64,000 bases of DNA from an uncultured Sutterella sp. (GCA_905202595.1 CAJKSP010000008.1:6430-70429), one strand, 5' to 3'. Positions 26,422 through 35,156 are shown, numbered from the stretch's first letter. Notes: generated by a model not told the origin, from the letters alone. Numbers and translations are program-made.

Positions 26422-27798
26422 CTACTGAGCGCGAAGCGGTCCTTTTTCGGCCCGTGCGCCCGCAGCGGAAGGCTTCAAGGGCGTCGTGCGCTTCTTGATG
26501 ATGAAATGCTCGACGGCGCGGTTGTGATCCTTCAGATTCGTCGTGAATTCGCTCGTGCCGTCCGGACGCGCCACAAAGTAGAGAAAGCGCGTGTCGGCCG
26601 GCTGCGCGGCCGCGCGAATGGAAGCAGGCGCCGGAAGAGAAATCGGCGTAGGCGGCAGCGCCGGAATCTTATACGTGTTGTAGGGCGTCTCCTGCTGCAA
26701 ATCGCGGCGCGTCAGCCGTCCCGTGTAGGCCTCTCCGAGTCCGTAGATCACAGTCGGATCCGTCTGCAGCGGCATCTTCACCCGGAGGCGGTTGTGAAAG
26801 ACCGAGCTCACAAGCGCCCGATCGCCGTGAATGCCGGTTTCCTTTTCGATGATGGAAGCGAGAATCAGCAGCTCGTACGGGCTCTTGACGACGCAATTCG
26901 GACTGCGGTCTGCCCAGGCGCGCTCGACAAGGCGCTTCTGCCTCGCCACAGCCGCCTTGAGAATCGTCAGATCCGACGTGCCGGAGCCGTATCGGTAAGT
27001 GTCCGGTGCAATGAAGCCCTCCAGGCTCGGATAGCCGCCTAGGCCCAGCGCTTCGCGCAGCGCAGGCTCGGAAAGCTTTGCGGCCGCCGGCTTGAGATTC
27101 ACCGCGTCCGCAAGAATGCGCATGGCCTCCTTCCAGGTTGTGCCCTCGGGAATCCGCACCTGCTGATCGATAAGAGGCGGCCGGCTGAAGACCTGAATGG
27201 CGTCAGCTGCCGACATGCCGCGCTGAAAGCGATAAAGGCCGATCTTTAAATTCGAAACTGCCTTCGGATAACGCTTTTTGAGAAGCTGCAGCTCCCAGTC
27301 GGCAATGTCCATGCCGGCTTCGCGCATCTTCTGCACGGCTCTGCGAGGCGTATCGCCTTCCTCGATGATCACTTCCGTCGTGCGGACGCCGTCGGCCATC
27401 TTCACGGGACGCTTGGCAAGGAGCCAGTCGAGCGCCGCATAGGCGCCGCCCGCCAGCGCGAGCGCCAGAACGGCAAGCGCCGCGACGGCGCAGACCAACC
27501 GCTTGGAAAGCGACCCGAGCATCGGCTGCAGAGGCTTTTCAGCCCTGTCCTGAAGAGCCGCGGCGCTCGCCTCGCCCGCCGTCTGCGGCCCCGCAGCGCC
27601 TGCGGCTTCAGAGGGCCCGCCGGGCTGCGGCGATTCGCCGAGCGCCGACTCCTCCGGAGGCGTTCGAGGCTGCGCTGCCTCCGCCTGAGGCGGGGCGCCC
27701 GCGCCGCTCGAGGACTCGCTTTCCCGCTGAGGCGCTTCGGAAGCGTCCTTCGGCAGATCGGCGGCGTCTTTCGATGAGGATGAGGAAGAAGAAGTCAT
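26422..27798 (-). CDS. mltG: Endolytic murein transglycosylase MltG
   Basis: 458 residues. A ~105-residue Ser/Pro/Ala/Glu-rich cytoplasmic N-terminus precedes one membrane helix (LVCAVAALAVLALALAGGAYAAL), much longer than in E. coli. Then a LysM-like part (VIIEEGDTPRRAVQKMREAG) and the YceG catalytic domain with LILASIIEKETG (catalytic Glu) and LQTDPTVIYGLGEAY and NTYKIPALPPTPIS. It cuts nascent glycan strands at the periplasmic face and so sets their length. First gene of the mltG-tmk-holB series and divergent from ygfZ. Confidence 0.95.
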   Translation of the reverse strand: MTSSSSSSSKDAADLPKDASEAPQRESESSSGAGAPPQAEAAQPRTPPEESALGESPQPGGPSEAAGAAGPQTAGEASAAALQDRAEKPLQPMLGSLSKRLVCAVAALAVLALALAGGAYAALDWLLAKRPVKMADGVRTTEVIIEEGDTPRRAVQKMREAGMDIADWELQLLKKRYPKAVSNLKIGLYRFQRGMSAADAIQVFSRPPLIDQQVRIPEGTTWKEAMRILADAVNLKPAAAKLSEPALREALGLGGYPSLEGFIAPDTYRYGSGTSDLTILKAAVARQKRLVERAWADRSPNCVVKSPYELLILASIIEKETGIHGDRALVSSVFHNRLRVKMPLQTDPTVIYGLGEAYTGRLTRRDLQQETPYNTYKIPALPPTPISLPAPASIRAAAQPADTRFLYFVARPDGTSEFTTNLKDHNRAVEHFIIKKRTTPLKPSAAGARAEKGPLRAQ

Positions 27799-28059
27799 GC
27801 TGGATCAGACAGAGCACGAAAATAACCGGCTTCAGTGTAGCCAAGCGCAGAGCAGTTCTGGCGGCTGAGGCGCTCGAATTCTTGGCAGAAAGCCTCGGCG
27901 CCGCGCTTGCCCGCTGCAGACGGCAGTGATCAAAAGGTCCCCAAACGCGCCGCCGGCGGCTATGCTTCCCCGCAAGCACATCATTTGGCCTGGGCTTGCG
28001 CCCGGCGCGCATTCTTCGCGCTGCGCAGCTCCTGGCGCTTTGAAAGGATTCATGCTCTT

Positions 28060-29007
28060 ATGACTACGCAACCCGGACTTGTCGCCGTGCGCGGCTTTTC
28101 GCTCATTCGGGCGAGCGGCGCAGACGCCGTACATTTTCTTCACGGCCAGTTCACTCAGAAGATCGAAGGCCTCGGCGGCAGCTGCCGCAGCGCCGGCTAC
28201 TGCTCGCCCAAAGGCCGGCTTCTGGCCGCCATGCGCGCCTGGCTCGCCGAAGACGGCAGCGTCATGCTGATGATGCCGGAAGTCATCGCCGAATCGTTCC
28301 TGAAGCGCATCCGCATGTACGTTCTGCGCGCCAAAGTGACTTTCACGGCGCTCGAGCCGGCGCCGCTCATGGCCGCCTTCATCGGCGAAGCCGGCAGCAA
28401 GGCAGCGCAGGCGCTCGGACTTGCGCTTCCGGCAGCGGGCGAAGCCCGGCGCGATGCCGAAAAGGGCCTGCTGCTCCTCGGCCTGCAGCCGGCCGCTGCG
28501 ATCGAAGGCTTCTGCGCTGGCGGACAGCGCACGCTCGCCATTGCGCTTCCGGGCACTCAGGCGCCGCTCGCCGCGCCCGCTGACGACGGCGCGCTCTTCC
28601 GCGCCTCCGAAGAAGCCGCGGGTGTCGCGCAGGTCTACCCCGAAACGCGCGAGCTCTTTGTGCCGCAGGCTGCAAACTTCGAGCTCGCCGGCGGCGTCGT
28701 CTTTGACAAAGGCTGCTACCCAGGCCAGGAAGTGATTTCCCGCGTGCAGCATATCGGCGAAACCAACCGCCGCGCCGCGCTTGGCATTGCTGAGGGCGCC
28801 GCTCAAGTCCGCCCGGGCGACCCCGTCTACGCCGCAGGCGACGAAGCCGGCCGCGTCATTGATGCCGTCTCGATCGGCGGCCGCACGCTCGTCTTCTTCA
28901 GCGCCACGCTCGCCGCCATCGCCGAGGGCGCTTCGCTGGCTGCAGACGGTCCGAAGCTCGCGGCCGCGCCGCTTCCCTACGCCTGGAAGAACGCGCAGAA
29001 CGCCTGA
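28060..29007 (+). CDS. ygfZ: Folate-binding protein YgfZ
   Basis: 315 residues from MTTQPGLVAV at 28060, with AAAGGA about 12 bp upstream; an open frame extends further 5' without sense. The diagnostic YgfZ/GcvT motif KGCYPGQEVISR is at residues ~223-234, with FLHGQFTQKIEGL and GYCSPKGRLLAAMRAWL near the N-terminus. YgfZ uses tetrahydrofolate in the repair or assembly of some iron-sulfur enzymes. Being divergent from mltG is a frequent arrangement in beta- and gammaproteobacteria. Confidence 0.93.
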   Translation: MTTQPGLVAVRGFSLIRASGADAVHFLHGQFTQKIEGLGGSCRSAGYCSPKGRLLAAMRAWLAEDGSVMLMMPEVIAESFLKRIRMYVLRAKVTFTALEPAPLMAAFIGEAGSKAAQALGLALPAAGEARRDAEKGLLLLGLQPAAAIEGFCAGGQRTLAIALPGTQAPLAAPADDGALFRASEEAAGVAQVYPETRELFVPQAANFELAGGVVFDKGCYPGQEVISRVQHIGETNRRAALGIAEGAAQVRPGDPVYAAGDEAGRVIDAVSIGGRTLVFFSATLAAIAEGASLAADGPKLAAAPLPYAWKNAQNA

Positions 29008-29159
29008 TGCAAAGGCATTCATGCCGGCCGGCGCCCTGCCGCGCGGCCGGCTGGATTCCCTTGATGCCGTTCAGCCTCGCCTGATAAGATTCAGCAGATT
29101 TTTCAACCCCTGGCGCTGCCGAGCCCTTCAGACTTTGCGGCGTCCCTGAAGGTATTTCC

Positions 29160-29477
29160 ATGTCAGAGGATGTTCTTCAGCAGCTCGAAGGCATCGCGCA
29201 GAAGCGCGCCGCCCTGGAAGCTGAAATGGCTGAACTTCGGCGCAGCCGCATTGAAGCGGTTCAGGCGCTGATCGACCGCTTCGACATCAGCCGCCGAGAA
29301 CTTAATTTTTCCAAGGGGCAGAGCCGCATCGTTGCCGATTCGCGCCGCACCCGCTCCGTCAAGTACATTGGCCCGAACGGCGAAAAATGGACCGGCAGCG
29401 GCCGCACGCCCCTCTGGGTGAAGCGCCTGGAGGCCGGCGGCAGCAGCCGCGAGCTCTTCCGCGTCAAGCCGCTCTGA
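29160..29477 (+). CDS. H-NS family nucleoid protein (BpH3 type)
   Basis: 105 residues. An N-terminal coiled coil (residues ~1-45, QQLEGIAQKRAALEAEMAEL) for dimerisation is joined to a C-terminal DNA-binding domain with YIGPNGEKWTGSGRTPLWV, the betaproteobacterial variant of the H-NS motif that inserts GR-T-P into the minor groove of AT-rich DNA. Such proteins silence AT-rich and acquired genes; the AT-rich mccA leader and the porin leader in this window are plausible targets, by inference. Single gene, followed by a good terminator. Confidence 0.92.
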   Translation: MSEDVLQQLEGIAQKRAALEAEMAELRRSRIEAVQALIDRFDISRRELNFSKGQSRIVADSRRTRSVKYIGPNGEKWTGSGRTPLWVKRLEAGGSSRELFRVKPL

Positions 29478-29527
29478 AGAGCCTCCCTAAAGACGTGCTT
29501 CCGCTTGGCGCCTAGGCCCCGCAGACG

Positions 29528-29553
29528 GGAGGCTCAAAAAGCCTCCTTTTTTT
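29528..29553 (+). terminator. Intrinsic terminator after the H-NS gene
   Basis: GGAGGC-TCAAAAA-GCCTCC followed by seven T, 50 bp after the stop. Confidence 0.9.
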
Positions 29554-29622
29554 GCGCCTTCAGCATCGTCCGCCCGCTGCGGACGGCCTTGCTTTCTTCA
29601 CCCTCCCTCACTTTTCCCACCC

Positions 29623-30516
29623 ATGTTCAAGCAGTCCCTCTGGGCTCTCGCCGCCGCCTTTCTCTTCTCGCTCATGGCGGCGTTCGTCAAGCTCTGCAGC
29701 GCAGAGCTCGGCTCCCTTGAGCTCGTCTTCTACCGATCGCTCTTCGGCGTCATCACCATCGGCTTCTTCGTCTGGAAGAACGGCCTGTCGCTCAAGACGC
29801 CGCATCTGTCGGGCCACCTCAAGCGCTCCGTCCTCGGCACGCTCTCGATTGCGCTCTGGTTCTACACGCTCGGGCTTCTGCCCTTCGGCACGAACATGAC
29901 GCTCATCTACACGACGCCGCTCTTCATGGCGGCGAACTTCTGGATTCTGGCTGTCATTCGCCGCGAGCGCGCCCCGTGGGCGCTCATCGGCTCGATCATT
30001 GTGGGCTTCGCCGGCATCACGATCGTGCTGCAGCCGAGCTTTGAAAGCGACGAGCTCATTCCGGCCCTGCTCTGCCTCTCCGTCTCCCTGGTCGACCTCG
30101 CCGTCTACTGGCAGATGAAGGAGCTCGGCCGCCTGCAGGAGCCGAGCTGGCGCATCGTCTTCTACTTCACGCTCTGCGGCACGCTCTTCGGCCTCATCGG
30201 CGCCTTTGCGCTGGAAGGCGGCATGCACCTGCCGAGCCGCAATGCGCTCCTCGGCATCATCGGCATGGGCATCTGCGCCACGCTCGGCCAGATTGCCACG
30301 ACGCGCTCCTACGCCTACGGCAACATGCTCCTCTCGTCCTGCCTCGGCTTCTCAGCCATTCCGATTTCGGCTGCGCTGAGCTTCGTGCTCTTCGGCGAAT
30401 CGGTCTCGGCCACGGCCCTCGTCGGCATGTCGCTCATCATCGCTGCCGGGATGACCGCCTCCATCACCACAAAGCGCCAGGAGGCGGCGCAAAAAGCGCG
30501 GCAGGCTGCACGCTAG
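29623..30516 (+). CDS. EamA/DMT-family transporter
   Basis: 297 residues with ten predicted membrane segments arranged as two EamA repeats. Typical segments are LWALAAAFLFSLMAAFVKLC at the N-terminus, ELVFYRSLFGVITI, and TRSYAYGNMLLSSCLGFSAIPISAALSFVLFGE in the second repeat. Members export amino acids, metabolites or drugs across the inner membrane; the substrate cannot be read from the sequence. Single-gene unit, bounded by terminators. Confidence 0.9.
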   Translation: MFKQSLWALAAAFLFSLMAAFVKLCSAELGSLELVFYRSLFGVITIGFFVWKNGLSLKTPHLSGHLKRSVLGTLSIALWFYTLGLLPFGTNMTLIYTTPLFMAANFWILAVIRRERAPWALIGSIIVGFAGITIVLQPSFESDELIPALLCLSVSLVDLAVYWQMKELGRLQEPSWRIVFYFTLCGTLFGLIGAFALEGGMHLPSRNALLGIIGMGICATLGQIATTRSYAYGNMLLSSCLGFSAIPISAALSFVLFGESVSATALVGMSLIIAAGMTASITTKRQEAAQKARQAAR

Positions 30517-30563
30517 ACAAGCGTCTCGGCGCCTTTTGCTCCGAGCCGAAACAATGAACCCGC

Positions 30564-30605
30564 AAAAAAAGCGCGGCGCACTCAAAAGAGCGCCGCGCTT
30601 TTTTT
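30564..30605. terminator. Bidirectional terminator between the DMT transporter and the amino-acid binding protein
   Basis: A GCGCGGCGC / GCGCCGCGC stem flanked by seven A on the left and seven T on the right, so it works on both strands. It serves the rightward transporter gene and the leftward gene ending at 30651. Confidence 0.92.
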
Positions 30606-30650
30606 AGCGTAAGCCTGACGCGTCCGCCAAGCAGAACCTATGCAGCGACT

Positions 30651-31424
30651 TTAGGGCTGCGCCGCCTTCGCCGGAGCGCTGCCGAACCACTTCTCGTAAA
30701 TCTTCTGATAGCTGCCGTCGGCCATCATGGCTTCAAGCGTGCTGTTGAGCGCATCAAGCAGCTTCGCATTGCCCTTTTTCACAGCCATGCCGTACATGTC
30801 GTCCGAAACGACGAAGTCCAGCGCCGTGAGATTCATGCTCTTCGAGGCGCGCTGCTTGAGGAAGTACTTGTTGACAGGCCCGTCATTCAACATGGCGTAG
30901 CAGCCGCCCTTGTTGAGCTCCAGGAAGGCTTCAGCGGCCGAATTGAACGTGCGGATGGTCGTGCCCGGAATGCGCTTCATCATGAGCGCGCCCGAGGAGC
31001 CGATCTCGGCGCAGAGCGTCTTGCCCTCCAGCGCCTTCAGGTCCTTGATCTCCGGCGCATTCTTCTTCGTCGTCATGACGGTCAGGCCGGCATTGAGGTA
31101 GGGCTTCGTAAAGTCGACGCGCGCAGCGCGCTCGGGCGTGATAGTAAGCGCTGACACAGCACAATCAATGTTGCCGCTCATCAGCGCGGGGATGAGCCCG
31201 TCGAGCGTCATCGACACGATCTGAATGTCATAGCCTGTGCGCTTGCCGATTTCTCGGATGAGATCCATGTCGAAGCCTTCGTAGTCGCCCGTCTTGCTGT
31301 CCGCATATTCAAAGGGCGGATAGGCCGTGAGGCTGCCGACGCGAAGCGTGTCCGCCTCAGCGGCGGCGGAAAAGGACAGGATGACAGCTGCCGCAGCGGC
31401 AGCCAATTTTGCAGAGATAGCCAT
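30651..31424 (-). CDS. Periplasmic amino-acid-binding protein (SBP family 3), no transporter genes beside it
   Basis: 257 residues with a signal peptide (MAISAKLAAAAAAVILSF). Family 3 landmarks are LRVGSLTAYPPFEYADSKTGDYEGFDMDLIREI, the ligand segment ALTITPERAARVDFTKPYL, and YEKWFG near the end. It would bind a polar amino acid in the periplasm for an ABC importer, but no permease or ATPase gene is near. Orphan binding proteins can share a transporter elsewhere or deliver ligand to a sensor. A perfect FNR-type box lies about 270 bp upstream. Confidence 0.88.
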   Translation of the reverse strand: MAISAKLAAAAAAVILSFSAAAEADTLRVGSLTAYPPFEYADSKTGDYEGFDMDLIREIGKRTGYDIQIVSMTLDGLIPALMSGNIDCAVSALTITPERAARVDFTKPYLNAGLTVMTTKKNAPEIKDLKALEGKTLCAEIGSSGALMMKRIPGTTIRTFNSAAEAFLELNKGGCYAMLNDGPVNKYFLKQRASKSMNLTALDFVVSDDMYGMAVKKGNAKLLDALNSTLEAMMADGSYQKIYEKWFGSAPAKAAQP

Positions 31425-31695
31425 TTGAGAGGGCCTCAGAAAAAAGGCGGAAATGTGCAGCTCGCCGCTGTCCCTCTTCTTCTCTTCACGGTGCTTCTGC
31501 CTGCCGCACGCATGGCGGGGCTTCCGCAGGGGACTTCGCTTCGAGCCGGACCCTCCAGGGTTGGCTCGCTGGGCTCAGTGCCGGACACAAACGGCCTCAA
31601 GCCAGCTTTTTAAATTGAGAAAGCCTCATCCTAGGCGAGGCGCTTGGCCGCCGCTTGGCAGCCTATGGCTTTTCCGCTGTCCAACATCCCCTTAT

Positions 31696-31709
31696 TTGAT
31701 TTTCATCAA
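31696..31709. promoter_or_regulatory. Perfect FNR/ANR-type box
   Basis: TTGAT-TTTC-ATCAA matches the FNR consensus TTGAT-N4-ATCAA at all ten fixed bases. The only gene transcribed away from it is the leftward amino-acid-binding protein starting at 31424. A -10 at the ideal class II distance is not obvious. The surrounding gap 31425-31870 contains no supported gene. Confidence 0.55.
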
Positions 31710-31772
31710 TTGAATTGCCGCCCCTTCAGCTGCTTCCAGCATGATTGGCATGCATTTCTTCCCCTGTACACA

Positions 31773-31823
31773 AAAGAAAAGCGCAAGGCCTTCGCAAAGG
31801 ATCCTCTGCGAAAAGCCTCGCGC
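31773..31823 (-). terminator. Intrinsic terminator of the M20 amidohydrolase operon
   Basis: On the minus strand a long imperfect stem built of GCGCGAGGC...TTCGCA and TGCGAA...GCCTTGCGC is followed by TTTTCTTTT. It lies 48 bp after the amidohydrolase stop. Confidence 0.8.
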
Positions 31824-31870
31824 CTCTTCAGTCGGCAGCCGTTCAATCAAGCGCCGAACGGCAAAGCCGC

Positions 31871-33199
31871 TTATGCCTTGCCTTGCGACAGATCTTCAAG
31901 GAAGCGGCAGTAGCTTTCCTTATTGAAGACAGGCTTGAATTCGCGGCAGATCTTGTCGGCTTCGGCCGCATCGTCCCAGAGCAGGTCGACGATTGTGAGC
32001 GCAAGAGCCTCCGGCGACTTTTCAAAAGCCACATCCTCATTGTCGAGCGCATAGTCCGCACCGTGAAGCGTGCCCTTGACGCAGCCTACCCACGGATGGA
32101 GCGTCGGCATCAGATGAGAGACGTCGCCCATGTCAGTGGAGCCCGCCGAATGCTCGCCCGTCGTCACGCACTCCGCGCCGAAGAGCGCCTGCGCATTGGC
32201 GCGCAACAGCTCGACCATATGCGGTTCCGGGCGCATCGGCAGATAGCCCGGCAGATCCGAAATCTTGATGTCGGCCCCCACAGCATCGGCGCCGGCCTTG
32301 AGAGCGCGGTTGATGGCGCGGTTGTAGCCCGCAAGCGCTTCCACGTTGGATGCGCGGCAGTAGCTTTCCATCTTCACGTAGTCGGGAATGACGTTCACCA
32401 GATCGCCGCCCGAGCTGATGATCGGATGGAAGCGGACGACGTCGGACTCGCGGAAAGTTTCGCGAATGGCGTTCACGCCCATCACGCCGAGCATGGCGGC
32501 ATTGAGCGCATTGATGCCCTGGTCGGGCGCCGCAGCCGCATGAGCCGCACGGCCGTGGTATTCAATGAGCTTGCCGACGAAGCCGTTGCAGGAATTGCCC
32601 ACCGAAATGTCGCCCTTCGGATTCGAAGTGGATGCAACGTGCATCATCATCGCCATGTCGATGTCATCGAAGGCGCCTTCCGAGATGAGCTGCTGCTTGC
32701 CGCCGAGGAAGCGGAGCTTGCCGGCATTGCGGAGCTTGCTGCGGTAATCGATTTCGACATACTCCTCCGCGGGCACGGCAAAGAGCACGACGTCGCCGCC
32801 GAGATGCGCCATCGCGCCGGAGTCCTGAAGCGCTTTGCCGACGGCAAAGAGATTGGCAAGCTGCACATTGTGGCCGCAGCAGTGCGCCGCACCCGTCTTC
32901 GGGTCGCACTGCGGATGATTGCGGCAGACGATTGCATCGAGTTCGCCGATCATCGCGACAGTGCGCTTCGAACCGCGGCCCTTGAGGCGGGCCTTCACGC
33001 CCGTGATGCCGAGGCCGTCCTGATGCGCCAGGCCCATCGCGTCGAATGCAGCCTTCACCTTGTCGGCCGTCTTCACTTCCTTGAAGCCGAGCTCAGGTTC
33101 GGCAAAGATGTCCGCAGCGAACTTTTCAATCGCCGCGCGGTTCTTGCGGACCGCCTCGCACACGCGAGCCTTGAGCTGCTCCTTGGTGATCTTTTCCAT
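31871..33199 (-). CDS. M20 family amidohydrolase (AbgB/aminobenzoyl-glutamate hydrolase-like)
   Basis: 442 residues from MEKITKEQLK at 33199, preceded by GAAGGA. M20 dinuclear-metal features: GELDAI, the GAAHCCGHNVQLANL metal segment, VPAEEYVE with the catalytic Glu pair, and HAAAAPDQGINALNA in the lid domain, then TGEHSAGSTDMGDVSHLMP near the C-terminus, which is the pattern of the AbgB-like branch rather than of IAA-amino-acid hydrolases. It likely cleaves an amide bond in a cytoplasmic small molecule. The two genes upstream encode membrane proteins of a DUF3100-type transporter, so the operon probably imports and cleaves the same compound; the substrate is unknown. Confidence 0.88.
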   Translation of the reverse strand: MEKITKEQLKARVCEAVRKNRAAIEKFAADIFAEPELGFKEVKTADKVKAAFDAMGLAHQDGLGITGVKARLKGRGSKRTVAMIGELDAIVCRNHPQCDPKTGAAHCCGHNVQLANLFAVGKALQDSGAMAHLGGDVVLFAVPAEEYVEIDYRSKLRNAGKLRFLGGKQQLISEGAFDDIDMAMMMHVASTSNPKGDISVGNSCNGFVGKLIEYHGRAAHAAAAPDQGINALNAAMLGVMGVNAIRETFRESDVVRFHPIISSGGDLVNVIPDYVKMESYCRASNVEALAGYNRAINRALKAGADAVGADIKISDLPGYLPMRPEPHMVELLRANAQALFGAECVTTGEHSAGSTDMGDVSHLMPTLHPWVGCVKGTLHGADYALDNEDVAFEKSPEALALTIVDLLWDDAAEADKICREFKPVFNKESYCRFLEDLSQGKA

Positions 33200-33323
33200 G
33201 TTGTCTTGTCCTTCTTCAAGTGGACTCGGGCGCATGAGGCGCGCCCGATGAAAGAGTTCGTTTGATTGAATGGCGGCCGCAGAGCGCTTCTAAGAAGCGA
33301 TGCGGCCGAATGCGAAGCCTGCC

Positions 33324-33788
33324 TTAGAAGACGCCTTCGAGATGCAGCAGCACTTCAGCAAGCGCCGTCGCGCAGAGGAAGGAGCCTGCCGCCACGGCAA
33401 GCGCTACAGGAACAATGCGCCACGAGAGGCGGCGGAAACCGTCCATGTCCTTGCCGAGCGAGAGGCCGGCGTAAGCCAGAATCGGGGTCGTAATCGGCAG
33501 GAAGCCGACCGTCTTCGTGTAGGAAAGAAGCGTGGCGCTGCCCGGGAACTGCGGCAGAGACACGATCACGCACACAATCGACACCCAGAAAACCATCGGC
33601 AGCTTGCGAAAGCCCGGCAGCATGGAGATGAAGACGCCGATTGCGGTCAGCACAACGAGGATCAGAACGCCCACAGCCGAGGCGGAAAGCTCCTTGCAGC
33701 CCGCTTCCCAGTTGGCAATCCAGACAAGAAAAGCCGTGACGAGAAGAATGAAGATGACGTCGTACATCTTGGCGGAGATGACTTTCAT
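33324..33788 (-). CDS. Small integral membrane protein paired with the DUF3100 protein
   Basis: 154 residues with four to five hydrophobic segments (VIFILLVTAFLVWIA, AVGVLILVVLTAIGVFISML, LPMVFWVSIVCVIVSL, IVPVALAVAAGSFLCATALAEVLL). An AAGGATC site precedes the ATG. Not a family I can name with certainty; it lies 49 bp downstream of the DUF3100 gene and 124 bp upstream of the amidohydrolase gene, all leftward. The simplest reading is that it is the second subunit of the same transporter, the two together having about twelve helices. Confidence 0.75.
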   Translation of the reverse strand: MKVISAKMYDVIFILLVTAFLVWIANWEAGCKELSASAVGVLILVVLTAIGVFISMLPGFRKLPMVFWVSIVCVIVSLPQFPGSATLLSYTKTVGFLPITTPILAYAGLSLGKDMDGFRRLSWRIVPVALAVAAGSFLCATALAEVLLHLEGVF

Positions 33789-33837
33789 GATGGATCCTTG
33801 AATTCGTTAATAGTTCATCTTGTTTGCATTCAGTCGA

Positions 33838-34653
33838 TCAGCTGTTGGCGTTGGGCTTGGCCGCAACTTCCACAGCAGGCTTTTCCTGATCCCGGTTCTT
33901 CGTAAAGAATTCGTAGACCTTGATCGTGACGGGGAGCGAAATGAAGAGCGCGAAATAGATGCCGACCACTGACGTGAGCAGGTTGGCGGCGGCGGCATAG
34001 GCCTGAACCGTATCGGCCCACTCCGGATGAGCGGCAACGATCGAACCCGTAGCGGCAGCCATCATCGAAGCGCTGCCAATGCCGGCGCCCATGGCGAGAG
34101 CATGCGGATGGAAGATGCCGAGCTGTGCAATCACGCCGGCGAGAACCGACACCCAGAGAGCGCCGAAGACCGTGCCGCAGACATACATGCCCATCACGCC
34201 GCGGCCCTCAGGCGAATCGAGGCCGAAGCGCTCAGCGATGATGGCAACGTTGGCTTCGCGGTCGATCGAGTAGCAGGCGCCGATGGCCTCTCGCTTCATC
34301 TTGACGAGAAGCGCAACGGGAAGGCCGAAAAGGAGCGTGCCGAAGAAGTGGCCGAATTCCTGAAAGATCAGCGCCCACCCCGAATTGAGAATCATGTTGA
34401 TGTTCGGGCCGATGTCGAGACCGAGCTTGGCGACGAGGAGCAGCATGCCCGTTCCGAGCATCTTGCCCGCGCGGTCCATTTCCTCAGGCTTGATGAAGTT
34501 CAAGCTCGGGAAGCTCAGAATCGCGCCGATCAGGAGCGAATACAGAAGCGGCAGCAGAACGATGAGGCCGAACTTTTGCACGCCGATGAACTCGGCGATC
34601 AGCACAATCACGAACGCCAGCGAATGAATCTTGAAGTTTTTGATGAGATCCAT
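33838..34653 (-). CDS. DUF3100 family membrane protein, predicted transporter
   Basis: 271 residues, about seven hydrophobic segments. Segments such as HSLAFVIVLIAEFIGVQKFGLIVLLPLLYSLL, LGLDIGPNINMILNSGWALIFQEFGHFFGTLLFGLPVALL and GAGIGSASMMAAATGSIVA are those I associate with DUF3100. The family is commonly found next to M20 amidohydrolases, as here, and is predicted to bring their substrate across the inner membrane. First clear gene of the operon. Hydrophilic tail after residue 250. Confidence 0.78.
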   Translation of the reverse strand: MDLIKNFKIHSLAFVIVLIAEFIGVQKFGLIVLLPLLYSLLIGAILSFPSLNFIKPEEMDRAGKMLGTGMLLLVAKLGLDIGPNINMILNSGWALIFQEFGHFFGTLLFGLPVALLVKMKREAIGACYSIDREANVAIIAERFGLDSPEGRGVMGMYVCGTVFGALWVSVLAGVIAQLGIFHPHALAMGAGIGSASMMAAATGSIVAAHPEWADTVQAYAAAANLLTSVVGIYFALFISLPVTIKVYEFFTKNRDQEKPAVEVAAKPNANS

Positions 34654-34782
34654 TTTCTTGTTTCCTTGGGTCTAATCTGGAATTTCCGGCCGCTTGGGGC
34701 TCCGAGGGGGCCTCTCGTCAGCGTCCGGCGCTGTGGCCGCTTGATGCGGCAGCCGCGCTTCTAGCGAGCGTCGGCCTGAGGC

Positions 34783-34833
34783 TCATCCGGAAGGATCTGG
34801 CGGCTTGTTCTTCTGCCCTCGTCGCTGCGTCAT
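34783..34833 (-). CDS. Possible 16-codon leader ORF upstream of the DUF3100 operon
   Basis: An ATG at 34833 with a good TTGGAG site 8 bp upstream opens MTQRRGQKNKPPDPSG and a TGA stop. It lies between an intrinsic terminator (34878-34916) and the DUF3100 gene. Ribosome site and position fit a leader peptide or uORF, but at 16 codons chance cannot be excluded. Confidence 0.3.
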   Translation of the reverse strand: MTQRRGQKNKPPDPSG

Positions 34834-34877
34834 GGGATTGCTCCAAGAGAGTTGAAAAAATGGAAGGGAAATACGGA

Positions 34878-34916
34878 ATAAAAAAACGGGAGCTGCCTTT
34901 GAAGGCTGCTCCCGTT
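34878..34916 (-). terminator. Intrinsic terminator or attenuator upstream of the DUF3100 operon
   Basis: AACGGGAGC + GCCTT paired with AAGGC + GCTCCCGTT around a T/T mismatch, followed on the minus strand by seven T. No established gene ends just before it; upstream lies only the small ORF at 34992-35156. It therefore either ends a small transcript or attenuates the DUF3100 operon. Confidence 0.8.
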
Positions 34917-34991
34917 CAACGTATTGGGTTTTGTCTGCCCTAGTCCGTCGCTCCGCTTTTACCTCGTTTCGTTGCGGAGCCTGAAGCATCT

Positions 34992-35156
34992 TCAAGGCGG
35001 CGTGATGCGCGCAGGAGAGGATGTCCCGCACGCAGACGAAGATGTAGAAGAGGACTGAGAGGAAGACGCGCCGAAGCCGGCGCCAAGCGCAAAAAGACGC
35101 ACGGCAACGCCGCAACGGACTTGCGTCCAGCAGGCTTGATTCGCGTGCATCTCCAT
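34992..35156 (-). CDS. Possible 54-residue small protein
   Basis: ATG at 35156 preceded by CAGGAGTC with an 8-base spacer, one of the better ribosome sites in the region. The product begins MEMHANQACWTQVRCG and has a Ser/Thr-rich second half; three Cys, no family recognised. Its stop lies 76 bp before the terminator at 34878-34916, consistent with a short monocistronic or leader transcript. The remainder of the 34654-35446 gap holds no supported gene. Confidence 0.35.
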   Translation of the reverse strand: MEMHANQACWTQVRCGVAVRLFALGAGFGASSSQSSSTSSSACGTSSPARITPP

